DNA from: Variovorax sp. PBS-H4
Lineage (GTDB): Bacteria; Pseudomonadota; Gammaproteobacteria; Burkholderiales; Burkholderiaceae_C
Assembly (NCBI RefSeq): GCF_901827205.1
Contig: NZ_LR594677.1
Coordinates: forward strand, 40,860 to 104,859
Direction: 5' to 3'
Length of the DNA: 64,000 nucleotides
Numbering within the stretch: the first letter of the stretch is position 1; each line of letters begins with the position of its first letter. Below are positions 51,319 through 60,030 of the stretch, one piece after another. The position numbers and the translations under genes are program-made. A model generated the notes under the pieces. It worked only from the letters and a program-made list of their open reading frames with translations. It made no database searches and was not told the origin of the DNA.

Positions 51319-52527
51319 ATGGCGAAGAAACGCAAGACGCCGGCCCAGCCGGGCCAGGACTGGAACGCGCCGGCGGCCGAGCTGCTGGCCGAGCTGCCCA
51401 CCGACCGCGACGAGCTGCTGGCCGCCGCCGTGGCGGCCGTGGTGGAGATCGACGCGGCGATCATGCGCGGTGACGGTGCGGCCGCCGAGGCGGCCAGCGA
51501 CCGATACGAGGCCGTCATCTGGAAGATGAACGGCGGAACGCACGTGGGCAGCATGGCCGACCACGACGCGCCCGGCCAGGTCATCGAGCGCCATTGCGCG
51601 GCGGTGCCTGGCGACGTGCCCTTGTGGGGCCAGCGCGGCCAGTTCCTGGTCGCGGATGGCGACATGCGCGCCCTGGTGGAGTACGAGGCCGGCTACGGCG
51701 GGCCGCTGGGTGCCCACTTCCAGTTCCACGTCATCGACCTGGACAGGCCGTTTATCTCCGAAACGGGCTACCGCTCGCACTTCGACACGGCGCAGGGCTG
51801 CATGACGGTGGACGAGGTTGCGCGCGGCATCCTGGCTGCGCAGCGAGCCGAGAAGAAGCGCCCGGTGATGGTCGAGGCCAGCTACCGCGACCGCCTGGCC
51901 GATGCTCCCCTGCCCGCTTGGCTGGCCGGCTTGGAGCCGCCGGCGCGGCGCGCACCGGCGACCGTCCTGGTGCCGCCGGGGTTCGTCCTGGTCGATGTGG
52001 TGCTGCCCTCGCATCGGGCCTTCATCGCCAGGCGCTGGGCGGCCGAGGCCGCGACCAGGATCAAGGCGGCCAGGGCCGCCGGGTTGGACGCCAAGGGAAA
52101 AATCACCGGCGCAGGCCCGGAGCGAGATCCCGCATCGCCAGAAACGACGATGACCTGCAGCATCGTCAAAGCCGACGATGCCGAGCCGGGCGAGGGCGGG
52201 CCTGTATCGCCGGAAACAACGATGCCGCGAGCGAGCGCGGCAACCTGCAGCATCGCCAGGAATGGCGATGGAGGCCCGGCCGACCTGGTGGAGTTCAAGC
52301 CCGGCCAGCGGTGCGAGATCGTGAGCGTCCATCACCCGGTTTTCGACCGCTACATCGGCAAGCGCATCATCATCGTGAAGGTGCATCCCGACACCCGCCA
52401 GGTGTGGGCGCACGACGACAGGCCGGTAACGTACAAGACCAATCGCGCAGGCCGGCGCGTGGTCGATTCAGACCCGAGCTGCATCCAGTCGATCTACGGC
52501 TTCGACCAGTTGCGGCTTATCACTTGA
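51319..52527 (+). CDS. klcB: KlcB, IncP-1 stable-inheritance protein
   Basis: 402 aa from MAKKRKTPAQPGQDWNAPAA. Family features: a helical N-terminus, GAHFQFHVIDLDRPFISETG, GCMTVDEVARGILAAQRAEK, LPSHRAFIARRWAAEAATRI (a KorA-like C-terminal motif), and a late domain with FKPGQRCEIVSVHHPVFDRY. A spacer at residues 265-315 repeats PETTM and CSI twice. Function in IncP-1 is unresolved; it is co-regulated with klcA. Confidence 0.8.
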   Translation: MAKKRKTPAQPGQDWNAPAAELLAELPTDRDELLAAAVAAVVEIDAAIMRGDGAAAEAASDRYEAVIWKMNGGTHVGSMADHDAPGQVIERHCAAVPGDVPLWGQRGQFLVADGDMRALVEYEAGYGGPLGAHFQFHVIDLDRPFISETGYRSHFDTAQGCMTVDEVARGILAAQRAEKKRPVMVEASYRDRLADAPLPAWLAGLEPPARRAPATVLVPPGFVLVDVVLPSHRAFIARRWAAEAATRIKAARAAGLDAKGKITGAGPERDPASPETTMTCSIVKADDAEPGEGGPVSPETTMPRASAATCSIARNGDGGPADLVEFKPGQRCEIVSVHHPVFDRYIGKRIIIVKVHPDTRQVWAHDDRPVTYKTNRAGRRVVDSDPSCIQSIYGFDQLRLIT

Positions 52528-52543
52528 CCAGGAGAACGAACGA

Positions 52544-52801
52544 ATGACGAACGACGCCAATATCCGGCTGGAGTGCTTGAAGCCGGCCGAACGCTGGGCG
52601 CAACCGACCGGCGAGGAAGTCCGAGAGGTGCTGCGCCTGGCCGGGTTCAGCGGCAGCAAGGCCGCGAAGGCGCTGGGGCTGGGCGCGAAGGGCGACCGCA
52701 CGATCCGCCGCTGGATCGGCGAGGACACCCCGATTCCCTATGCGGCATGGGCGATCCTGTGCGACCAGGCCGGGCTGGGCGTGATCTGGAAAGAGGATTG
52801 A
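52544..52801 (+). CDS. korC: KorC transcriptional repressor
   Basis: 85 aa; AGGAGA lies before the ATG. FSGSKAAKALGLGAKGDRTI is the helix-turn-helix, then RRWIGEDTPIPYAAWAILCD. KorC represses klcA and kleA through the TAGGGCA-TTT-TGCCCTA palindrome, and both of those sites are present here. Confidence 0.9.
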   Translation: MTNDANIRLECLKPAERWAQPTGEEVREVLRLAGFSGSKAAKALGLGAKGDRTIRRWIGEDTPIPYAAWAILCDQAGLGVIWKED

Positions 52802-52816
52802 CGCCAAGGGAAAGGT

Positions 52817-52907
52817 TTTAGCGGCTAAAGTTTAGCCTTCGGATTCCGGTAAAGCGAAAAAAGTTTAGCTAAAGTGCTTGACAGGTTAGGGCATTTTGCC
52901 CTAATAT
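52817..52907 (+). promoter_or_regulatory. kleA promoter with KorB, KorA and KorC operators
   Basis: KorB site TTTAGCGGCTAAA (52817-52829), KorA-like site GTTTAGCTAAAG (52863-52874), -35 TTGACA (52878-52883), KorC palindrome TAGGGCATTTTGCCCTA (52887-52903) and -10 TAATAT (52902-52907). The downstream leader to the ATG is nearly identical to that of klcA, so one duplicated promoter serves both operons. Confidence 0.88.
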
Positions 52908-52958
52908 AGCACTTGAAGGCCGGGCACATTGCCCAGGTCAACTACCGGAGAAAGTCCG

Positions 52959-53195
52959 ATGAGCGACAACAAGATTATGCCCTGGATTGACGAGCTGGAG
53001 GGCGCGGCAGCGACCGACTTCCCGGCCCGCCGTGACGAGATCGCGGCCATGATGGCCGAGGCGGCCGAGCTGGTGTGCAAAGCCGAGGAACTGCGCGGCA
53101 AGGCGTACTTCGCCGGATGCTCCCTGGAGGGGCAGGCCAAGGGCCATTGGTCGATGGAAGCCGTCGAGCAGGCCAAGCGCCGGGCCGGCTGGTAA
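52959..53195 (+). CDS. kleA: KleA, IncP-1 stable-inheritance protein
   Basis: 78 aa, MSDNKIMPWIDELEGAAATD; GGAGAAAG lies before the ATG. Helical KleA/KleC fold with MAEAAELVCKAEELRGKAYF and CSLEGQAKGHWSMEAVEQAK. Its closest match in this window is the 2419 protein of the VirB-type backbone. Confidence 0.88.
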   Translation: MSDNKIMPWIDELEGAAATDFPARRDEIAAMMAEAAELVCKAEELRGKAYFAGCSLEGQAKGHWSMEAVEQAKRRAGW

Positions 53196-53201
53196 GAGCA
53201 C

Positions 53202-53309
53202 ATGGCCCGGTCGGCAACGGCCGGGCCTATCGAGGACGCCAAGAAGGAGTATTGCGTGAGCCGAGGCAAGATCAAGGGCGGCCCCAGGTGGAGGAACGCC
53301 CCGGAGTGA
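53202..53309 (+). CDS. Small ORF at the kleB position, 35 aa
   Basis: MARSATAGPIEDAKKEYCVS followed by RGKIKGGPRWRNAPE. It starts 6 nt after kleA. The order kleA-(small)-kleE fits IncP-1, but I cannot confirm identity to kleB and the ribosome binding site is weak. Confidence 0.35.
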   Translation: MARSATAGPIEDAKKEYCVSRGKIKGGPRWRNAPE

Positions 53310-53403
53310 TCCGGGGCGCTTGGCCTGGTGCTGGCACACCGTAACCATGCTTCCGAGTGGGAGCACCCAGCATTCAACACGTAAGCGCGTGGAGGGTCAA
53401 GCT

Positions 53404-53730
53404 ATGTCCAACATCATCAAGTTCCCCAAGGAGATCGAGCAGCCCGCCGCGCCCGCGCCGGTGGAGCCTGCCGCCGCGTCTGCTGCCCCCAACAAGGCCC
53501 CCGGTGCTGGCCTGCTGGCCGGCCTGGTCAAGTTCGTATGGGTGGCGACCGTGCTGGTCTGGCCGATCCTCAAGTGGGTGCTGTCGATTGCCACCTTCTT
53601 CCAGTTCGTGCGGATGCTCTACCACTGGAACACGCCTGGCGTGTATGCCGGTTGGTCGTTCCTGGCGTACTTCGCGGTGCTGACCGCGATCACCTACTTC
53701 GTTTCGATCTACAAGCCGAAGGGGCTTTGA
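53404..53730 (+). CDS. kleE: KleE membrane protein
   Basis: 108 aa from MSNIIKFPKEIEQPAAPAPV with GGAGGGTC upstream. Cytoplasmic Pro/Ala-rich start, then three hydrophobic segments (FVWVATVLVWPILKWVLSIA, AGWSFLAYFAVLTAITYFV). KleE is part of the IncP-1 kle stable-inheritance group. Confidence 0.88.
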   Translation: MSNIIKFPKEIEQPAAPAPVEPAAASAAPNKAPGAGLLAGLVKFVWVATVLVWPILKWVLSIATFFQFVRMLYHWNTPGVYAGWSFLAYFAVLTAITYFVSIYKPKGL

Positions 53731-53731
53731 C

Positions 53732-54061
53732 ATGAAAAAACAGACCCTACCCTACCCGCCGGGATTCGTGGAGCCGAACACCGGCCGGGTGGCCGTCCTG
53801 GTGCGCGAGTACGCGGCCAGCGACTTGAACGGCGATGCGCCGGCCTATTGGTACAGCGCGCAATCCGAGGAATGGGGCCTTGACCCCTGGCGACTGGTGG
53901 AAGGCGTCGATCCGCACACCGCCGGCGGTCAGTTCGACGTGTGCTTTGCCAACGGTTCGAGCCGCACGGTCGGCCCGCTGATGACGTTCTTCATGAGTGC
54001 CGCTGACGCGGCCAGGTTGAACGCCAAGAAAGAAGATCACGCGCCCATTTTTAGCCGCTAA
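53732..54061 (+). CDS. kleF: KleF, IncP-1 stable-inheritance protein
   Basis: 109 aa, MKKQTLPYPPGFVEPNTGRV, 1 nt after kleE. Soluble; typical segment YWYSAQSEEWGLDPWRLVEG and FMSAADAARLNAKKEDHAPI. Its stop codon lies within the KorB operator of the next promoter. Confidence 0.82.
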   Translation: MKKQTLPYPPGFVEPNTGRVAVLVREYAASDLNGDAPAYWYSAQSEEWGLDPWRLVEGVDPHTAGGQFDVCFANGSSRTVGPLMTFFMSAADAARLNAKKEDHAPIFSR

Positions 54062-54095
54062 AACGCTTGACGCGGGCGGCGAGTTTAGCTAAACT
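54050..54095 (+). promoter_or_regulatory. korA central-control promoter
   Basis: KorB site TTTAGCCGCTAAA (54050-54062), -35 TTGACG (54067-54072), 17-bp spacer, -10 TAAACT (54090-54095), with the perfect KorA palindrome GTTTAGCTAAAC (54083-54094) on the -10. Joint KorA and KorB repression is established for IncP-1. Confidence 0.92.
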
Positions 54096-54154
54096 TCTGC
54101 ACATGGTCGGCGGCTGGCACCGCCTTTTGTTCAACAACCGGGTGTGGAGTTTAT

Positions 54155-55237
54155 ATGGGTGTTCTCCATGAAGAAACGGCTAACCGAAGCCCAATTCCAG
54201 GCGGCGATCAAGGGCCTGGAGATCGGGCAACAGACCATCGACATAGCGCGCGGCGTGCTGGTCGATGGAAGGCCCCAGGCCGAGTTTGTGGCCTCGCTGG
54301 GGCTGACCAAGGGGGCGGTATCGCAAGCGGTCAGCCGCGTGTGGGCAGTGGCGGGGGAAGTGCTCCCGCAGGGCTTCGAGCGGGTGACGGCGGTACTGCC
54401 GGAGCATCAAGCGTTCATCGTCAAGCGTTGGGAAGCCGACGCCAAGGGAAAGAGGAAACAGGAACCCAACTCATGAAAACACTGGTCACGGCAATTCAGA
54501 AAGGCGGTCAAGGCAAGACGTTCGCAACCTGCCACCTGGCGTTCGACTTCCAGGAGCGCGGCCTTCGGGTTGCAGTGATCGACCTGGACACCCAGGGCAA
54601 TGCGAGCTGGACGCTGGCCGGCCACGACTCGGGCTATCCCGCCAGTCGCATGTTCACCGCCGGCGGCGACGAGCTGCGCGCCTGGTTCGCTGACCGGGAG
54701 GATGACGGCCTGGCGCTGATCGCGGCAGACGCCAACCTGGCGAACCTGGACAAGATGGAGCTTTCCCAGGCGGCCGCCGCGCTGCGGGCCAGTGTGGCCG
54801 CGCTGGGCGAGTTCTTCGACGTGTGCCTGATCGACACGGCCCCCTCCCTTGGCGTCGCCATGACGGCGGCCGTGCTGACGGCCGACTACATGCTGTCGCC
54901 CATCGAAATGGAGGCGTACAGCTTGCAGGGCATGAAGAAGATGGTCGCGGTCATCAGCAACCTGCGCAAGCAGAACCCCAAGCTGCGCTTCCTCGGCATG
55001 GTGCCGAACAAGGTGGACGCGCGGAAGCCGCGCCACGTCAACAACCTGGCGACGTTGCAGCAGGCATACCCGCAGCTCATCTTGCCGTTCAGCATCGGCG
55101 CGCGTGACAGCATCGCCGAGGCGCTGGGCGAGCAGATGCCGGTGTGGAAGATCAAGAAGACCGCCGCGCGGAAGGCCACCCAGGAGGTGCGTGCGCTGGC
55201 GGATTACGTGTTCACGAAGATGGAGATCGCGCAATGA
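54155..55237 (+). CDS. incC: IncC ParA-family ATPase, two nested forms
   Basis: The long form (360 aa) starts at 54155 and reads through korA in another frame; the short form (254 aa) starts at 54473 (MKTLVTAIQKGGQGKTFATC). Deviant Walker A KGGQGKT, then VIDLDTQGNASWTLAG and CLIDTAPSLGVAMTAAVL. IncC with KorB partitions the plasmid and potentiates KorB repression. The two starts are the known IncC1/IncC2 arrangement. Confidence 0.93.
   Translation: MGVLHEETANRSPIPGGDQGPGDRATDHRHSARRAGRWKAPGRVCGLAGADQGGGIASGQPRVGSGGGSAPAGLRAGDGGTAGASSVHRQALGSRRQGKEETGTQLMKTLVTAIQKGGQGKTFATCHLAFDFQERGLRVAVIDLDTQGNASWTLAGHDSGYPASRMFTAGGDELRAWFADREDDGLALIAADANLANLDKMELSQAAAALRASVAALGEFFDVCLIDTAPSLGVAMTAAVLTADYMLSPIEMEAYSLQGMKKMVAVISNLRKQNPKLRFLGMVPNKVDARKPRHVNNLATLQQAYPQLILPFSIGARDSIAEALGEQMPVWKIKKTAARKATQEVRALADYVFTKMEIAQ
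54168..54476 (+). CDS. korA: KorA global repressor
   Basis: 102 aa, MKKRLTEAQFQAAIKGLEIG. The TrfB helix-turn-helix is SLGLTKGAVSQAVSRVWAVA, followed by the dimerisation tail VTAVLPEHQAFIVKRWEADA. It binds GTTTAGCTAAAC sites in the IncP-1 promoters. It lies entirely inside the long incC frame and overlaps the short incC start (ATGA). Confidence 0.94.
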   Translation: MKKRLTEAQFQAAIKGLEIGQQTIDIARGVLVDGRPQAEFVASLGLTKGAVSQAVSRVWAVAGEVLPQGFERVTAVLPEHQAFIVKRWEADAKGKRKQEPNS

Positions 55238-56283
55238 GCGCCAAGACCAACGCCAAGAAGAAGGAGCAGGACAAGCCGCAATCGTCCGGGCTGGGCCTGG
55301 ACGGGCTGGGCGACCTGGCCGGCCTGCTGAACGAGCAGCCGGCGGCCAACGCCGGCGGCGCAGGCCCGCAGGAGCTGCCGCTTGACCTGATCGACGAAGA
55401 CCCGCACCAGCCGCGCACGGCCGACAACCCCGGCTTCTCGCCGGAGAGCATCGCGGAGATCGGCGAGACGATCAAAGCGCGCGGCGTGAAGTCGCCCATC
55501 AGCGTGCGCGAGAACCCGGACGCACCGGGGCGCTACCTCATCAACCACGGCGCGCGGCGCTATCGCGGCTCGAAGTGGGCGCACAAGACCACGATCCCGG
55601 CCTTCATCGACAACGACTACAACGAGGCCGACCAGGTTATCGAGAACCTGCAACGCAACGAGCTGACGGCGCGTGAGATCGCCGACTTCATCGGCCGCGA
55701 GCTGGCGAAGGGCAAGAAGAAGGGCGAGATCGCCAAGGAGATCGGCAAGTCGCCGGCCTTCGTCACGCAGCACGTCACGCTGCTGGACTTGCCCGAACCC
55801 ATTGCCGAGGCGTTCAATAGCGGCCGGGGCAAGGACGTGACTGTCATCAACGAGCTGGTGACGGCCTACAAGAAGAACCCCGACGAGGTGGCCGCCTGGC
55901 TGGCCGACGACAGCCAGGAGCTGACGCGCGGCTCGGTGAAGCTGCTGCGCGAGTTCCTGGAGGACAAGCGCAGTCACGAGGACGGCGACCGTGATCCCAA
56001 CACCGTCGATGCGCTGACCGGCAAGACCGACGCCGAGGCCGGCGACGGCGAGCAGGGGCCGCAGGATGATGACGCCAAGGGGAAGAAGGAGCCGAAGGAG
56101 GCCGACCCCGACAAGCTCAAGAAGGCCATCATCCAGGTCAAGCACGACGACCGGCCGGCACGGCTGATCCTCAACCGCCGGCCCCCGGCCGAGGGCTGGG
56201 CCTGGCTCAAATACGAGGATGACGGCCAGGAGTTCGAGGCCGACCTTGGCACCGTGCAGCTTGTCGCGCTGCTGGAGGGCTGA
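55234..56283 (+). CDS. korB: KorB ParB-family regulator and partition protein
   Basis: 349 aa, ATGA overlap with incC. A disordered N-terminus precedes the ParB box (VIENLQRNELTAREIADFIG), the helix-turn-helix AKEIGKSPAFVTQHVTLLDL and operator-contact segment TAYKKNPDEVAAWLADDSQE; the C-terminal SH3-like dimer domain ends WLKYEDDGQEFEADLGTVQL. It binds TTTAGCSGCTAAA sites, four of which lie in this segment. Confidence 0.94.
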   Translation: MSAKTNAKKKEQDKPQSSGLGLDGLGDLAGLLNEQPAANAGGAGPQELPLDLIDEDPHQPRTADNPGFSPESIAEIGETIKARGVKSPISVRENPDAPGRYLINHGARRYRGSKWAHKTTIPAFIDNDYNEADQVIENLQRNELTAREIADFIGRELAKGKKKGEIAKEIGKSPAFVTQHVTLLDLPEPIAEAFNSGRGKDVTVINELVTAYKKNPDEVAAWLADDSQELTRGSVKLLREFLEDKRSHEDGDRDPNTVDALTGKTDAEAGDGEQGPQDDDAKGKKEPKEADPDKLKKAIIQVKHDDRPARLILNRRPPAEGWAWLKYEDDGQEFEADLGTVQLVALLEG

Positions 56284-56328
56284 CACGCCCAGCGCCGGGC
56301 ATCGCCGACCACCGACCCCCACCCATCG

Positions 56329-56354
56329 CCCCGCCATCGAGCGGGGCTTTTTTT
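56329..56354 (+). terminator. Intrinsic terminator after korB
   Basis: CCCCGC and GCGGGG with a CATCGA loop, followed by CTTTTTTT. Confidence 0.85.
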
Positions 56355-56362
56355 GCCCGCGT

Positions 56363-56442
56363 TTTAGCCGCTAAAAAAAGTTCAGCTAAACCGCTTGCGT
56401 AGTGTTGTATGTTGTAGTATGCTTCACGCTACAACATACAAC
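56363..56442 (+). promoter_or_regulatory. kfrA promoter: KorB, KorA-like and KfrA operators
   Basis: KorB site TTTAGCCGCTAAA (56363-56375), a variant KorA site GTTCAGCTAAAC (56380-56391) and a perfect 14-bp inverted repeat GTTGTATGTTGTAG / CTACAACATACAAC (56404-56417, 56429-56442), matching the KfrA autoregulatory operator described for IncP-1. Confidence 0.88.
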
Positions 56443-56461
56443 CGGCCAAAGGAGGCCCGAC

Positions 56462-56857
56462 ATGGCGATCTCGAAGGAGCAGATATTTGCGGTGGCCGAC
56501 GAACTGGACGCGGCCGGCCAGAACCCCACGCTGGCGAACGTGCGCAAGCAGCTCGGCAGCGGCAGCTTCACCACCATCAGCGAGGCGATGAACGAGTGGC
56601 GCGCACGCAAGGCCAGCCAGGCCGCCCCGATCCGCGAGCCGGCACCGCAGGCGATCACTGACAAGCTGGCCGAGCTGGGCGGCGACTTGTGGGCCGTGGC
56701 GCTGGAAATGGCGAACAACCGCCTGGCCGCCGAGCGCGAGGCGCTGGAGGCCGTGCGCCAGGAGACGGAAGCAGCGCGCCAGGAAGCCGCAGAGCTGGCC
56801 GACCAGCTCACCGGCGAGCTGGACGAGGGGTCTCCTCGTTTTCAGTGCAATAAGTGA
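56462..56857 (+). pseudogene. kfrA: kfrA truncated by IS1071
   Basis: MAISKEQIFAVADELDAAGQ opens the KfrA DNA-binding domain (NVRKQLGSGSFTTISEAMNE, WRARKAS) and the first part of the coiled coil. Native sequence ends at 56826 (about 121 codons of the usual 300 or more); ten foreign codons follow in the IS1071 end. The DNA-binding half may still act at the intact operator. Confidence 0.92.
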
Positions 56858-59800
56858 CGGTACGAAAAGCTAGCACTGGCGCGGAGGTGGTGTTGGTAGA
56901 TCGTTGATTTCATTGACTTTCCTGTTCACTTTCAAATCTGCGATTCGTGGCGTCAAACCGTGGTCGGTTTCATCCATTGGTGCCAGTTATCGATGCATTT
57001 GGCCGCGAAGGCAGGATTTGGTCAGCATAGCGGTCAACCGGGAAGCGAAACACACCCCGCAAGTTGATGCTCTCCAGCCTGGTGGGCGCAATCTTCCCGA
57101 TCAGTTCCGGTGGAATGACCTGGCGGCGGTTCGACCAGCGATCCAGGACCGCCTGCATCTGTGAGGTATTCCACGCCATCACGATGTTGGCCATCAGGCT
57201 CAACGCATCGGCCACAGCCTGCATTTCATCGACACGTTTGGCCTGCGCCGGGCTGATCCGGCCGGTATAAATGGCGCGCTTGAGGGCGTTAACAGCCTCG
57301 CCCCGATTGAGCACCCGGCGCAACTCGTTCCTGAAAGCGTCCTTGACAAAGTAGTCAGCCAAAAACGCCGTACGCAGCAACCGCCCCAATTGCACGCCAG
57401 CCTCATAGATTGGATCGCCCTGGGCGGCAGAACCGAACCGCGCAAGAGCTGCCACCGCACTGGCATGTCCGCTCATGACCGAGGCTGCCAGGTGCACCAG
57501 ACTATCCCAATGCTTTTCGATCAAAGCGACGTCGACATTGGCTTCGCACACCGCAGCGATTTCTGCGGGCACTTTGGTGCCGCGTGGCACAAAGAGGTGG
57601 CGCTGTTTGAGTTCCTTCAACCGCGGGCAAAGATCAAAACCAAGCAAACGGGCATGTGACATGGCAAAGTCGGTGTAGCCATGGGTATCCACAGCAAGCT
57701 GGCTGGTCTCCAGCTTTTCTTGGCGGATGACACCTTCAATGGCCACGCCCGCCTGGCGCTCATTGAGCACAAAGGGCTGCGCATGGAAGATGCCCCACCG
57801 GTCTTTTACATGGGAGTAGATTCCAATGGAAGGTGTGTTGCGCCGAGGATCAAGCCGGGCTTGCCACACCCGTTTGGTGGTCTCCATGGTCATCATGTCA
57901 GAAGATGCCAAATCGGACCGCCCCCAGGTGGCGGCAATCGGGTGTCGCTGCATGAATTCCAGCACAGCCTGGCAGGCCTGGCTCAGACGCCGTTCGTCCC
58001 GCGCCCAGCGCATGGCCTGGCGAATGCTGGTGGCAGACAATTGCGGAATCATGCGCGCGCATTCGACCGCAGTCAGACTGGTGCCGTGGGCCATGATGCC
58101 GGCATAGACCATCAGCAGCTCGTCGGTAGAGCGCGGCTCACGTCCGAGCATGATCCAGCTAAAGCGCACCTGGGCGTCAACGGCCAGAATCACTTCCGGC
58201 AATTGAACCTCACCGATGCGGTGATCCAAAGCCGCGCGCAGCTTGGTCACTTCTGGGTCTTCGTCCTCTGCGGGCAATGGCGACAAATGGAGTTCATCAT
58301 CCACGCGCAGTACGCCACTGCGGGCTGCAGCGGCCACCGCATCGACACCGGCAGTTACTCTGGCCAGCAAAGGCTTCAAGAAAGTGGCAGCCTTGCTGGG
58401 TAACGATAGACGGGCATAGTGTTTCTTGGACTCTGCCTGCCAACGCTCGTCCGTGAAGAACAAGCGCGCACGACCCCGAAAGCTCAGGCTGTGCTCAATC
58501 CAGACCGAGCCATTGCGCACCGCGCGGCGCAGGGCAAACAGGGTGGCCACCTCCAACGCCTGAAACGCCCGTTCCCGGTCTGGGCTGGAGATCGAAACCT
58601 GCCAGATCATTCCCAGACTTGGTGCCACCACTTCAACTGGCAGCTTTCTGGATCCTTTGAGATATAAAGCTTGCAGCTTGGCAAGGTACTCGATGGCAGG
58701 ATGCTCGCCGGTGGCCTGCCAGGGCAGCTTTGCAATGGCGACGAGCAACGACCGCACGGGGCGAATTCCATCAATCAATCCCTCGCGGACCAGGGAGGCC
58801 CTGCTCGGTGGTTTGCGTTTCTGGGTTTCGGTGATCAAGGCTTCAAGACGGGCACGCAACTCAGCATCTGGCACCGCACCTTGCGCGCTCAAGGCAACAA
58901 GTTCGCCGAGCAGCGTTTTGTACATTGCGGCCCAATTGACGGTAGCGGGGACATCGGCGGCAGCCTGACGCCACAGATCGGCGATCCGGCGCTGCACCAT
59001 AAGGATCAACTGGTCTGTGGTGGTGAACAGGCAATACCGAAGAAAGCATGCGACCTCCACGGTGCGCGCTGGCTCTTTGATCTTGGCTCCGGCTGAGGGC
59101 GGCCTGGAGACAAGTCGGCGCGCGTAGCGGCGCAAGATGAGATCGGGGATGTCTGCCAGGTGCTTATGAACGTCCAGCGTGTAAAGCAGGTCGATGCGCT
59201 CCAGTACCTCGCTGATTTGGCGGGTTGAGTGTTTCGCCGGTGCAGCCCATAGCCAACTCTGCTGGGTTTGTCCATCTGGGCGCAGCTCTGAAACTGAGGC
59301 TCGCCAGCGATCAAGTGTTGCTGGATCAACGCTGGCGGCGATGGCGGTGCCTGTTTCAACTTCAAGCTGGGCAAGTGCCGCCGCAATCAGTGTCCGAATT
59401 GCCCGCTCGTGCACGATCACCAGCTTGTTCTTGTACAGCCATTGACGCGCCCGCACGAGTAGCTGATCGCGGTCGGCGCAGCGCGCCACTTCGTCGCGCA
59501 GTTCACGTACCAGTGAGCGGCGCTGGTGCTCGCTCATCCACTGGAATCCAAGGACCGTGCAGGCTACTTGTTGGTGATCGAATAGCGTGCGCCCGCGTTC
59601 ATACATGGCTCTCAGCGAGGCGACTTCTGGTGCTGCAATGCCAAGCTCGTTGCCAAGGTGGCGCCACAAGGCTACTGGAATTACCCGAAAGGCACCGAGC
59701 AAACGCCCACTCATGCGCAGGAAACCAATATGGAGCGCCAGACCAAGCTTGTGGGAATCACCTCGGCGTGCATTGATTGCGTCGCGCTCGGCACCATCGA

Positions 59801-60030
59801 AGGTGAAAAATGCCTTCATCTCGAAGTCGCTGATATCGCGGGGGAGCCCACGCATCCCCAAAAACGTTGTGTGCCAACCCTGCATCGTGAACCTCAAAAG
59901 TGGGAGGCCACCATACCCGTTTACAAAGCGAACAGGAAAGTCAATGAAATCAACGGTCTACCCAGACCACCCCCGCGCCAGTGCTAGCTTTGCGTACCGT
60001 CACTTATTGCACTGAAAACGAGGAGACCCC
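56827..60030. mobile_element. IS1071, copy 3 (3204 bp)
   Basis: Offset 25513 from copy 1; no difference noticed. Flanks GACGA and ATCTA do not match each other or any flank of the other copies. It joins truncated kfrA to the Rep_3 replicon region. Confidence 0.97.
56970..59897 (-). CDS. tnpA: IS1071 transposase, copy 3
   Basis: 975 aa, with the same translation as the other two copies; intact. Confidence 0.97.
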   Translation of the reverse strand: MRFTMQGWHTTFLGMRGLPRDISDFEMKAFFTFDGAERDAINARRGDSHKLGLALHIGFLRMSGRLLGAFRVIPVALWRHLGNELGIAAPEVASLRAMYERGRTLFDHQQVACTVLGFQWMSEHQRRSLVRELRDEVARCADRDQLLVRARQWLYKNKLVIVHERAIRTLIAAALAQLEVETGTAIAASVDPATLDRWRASVSELRPDGQTQQSWLWAAPAKHSTRQISEVLERIDLLYTLDVHKHLADIPDLILRRYARRLVSRPPSAGAKIKEPARTVEVACFLRYCLFTTTDQLILMVQRRIADLWRQAAADVPATVNWAAMYKTLLGELVALSAQGAVPDAELRARLEALITETQKRKPPSRASLVREGLIDGIRPVRSLLVAIAKLPWQATGEHPAIEYLAKLQALYLKGSRKLPVEVVAPSLGMIWQVSISSPDRERAFQALEVATLFALRRAVRNGSVWIEHSLSFRGRARLFFTDERWQAESKKHYARLSLPSKAATFLKPLLARVTAGVDAVAAAARSGVLRVDDELHLSPLPAEDEDPEVTKLRAALDHRIGEVQLPEVILAVDAQVRFSWIMLGREPRSTDELLMVYAGIMAHGTSLTAVECARMIPQLSATSIRQAMRWARDERRLSQACQAVLEFMQRHPIAATWGRSDLASSDMMTMETTKRVWQARLDPRRNTPSIGIYSHVKDRWGIFHAQPFVLNERQAGVAIEGVIRQEKLETSQLAVDTHGYTDFAMSHARLLGFDLCPRLKELKQRHLFVPRGTKVPAEIAAVCEANVDVALIEKHWDSLVHLAASVMSGHASAVAALARFGSAAQGDPIYEAGVQLGRLLRTAFLADYFVKDAFRNELRRVLNRGEAVNALKRAIYTGRISPAQAKRVDEMQAVADALSLMANIVMAWNTSQMQAVLDRWSNRRQVIPPELIGKIAPTRLESINLRGVFRFPVDRYADQILPSRPNASITGTNG

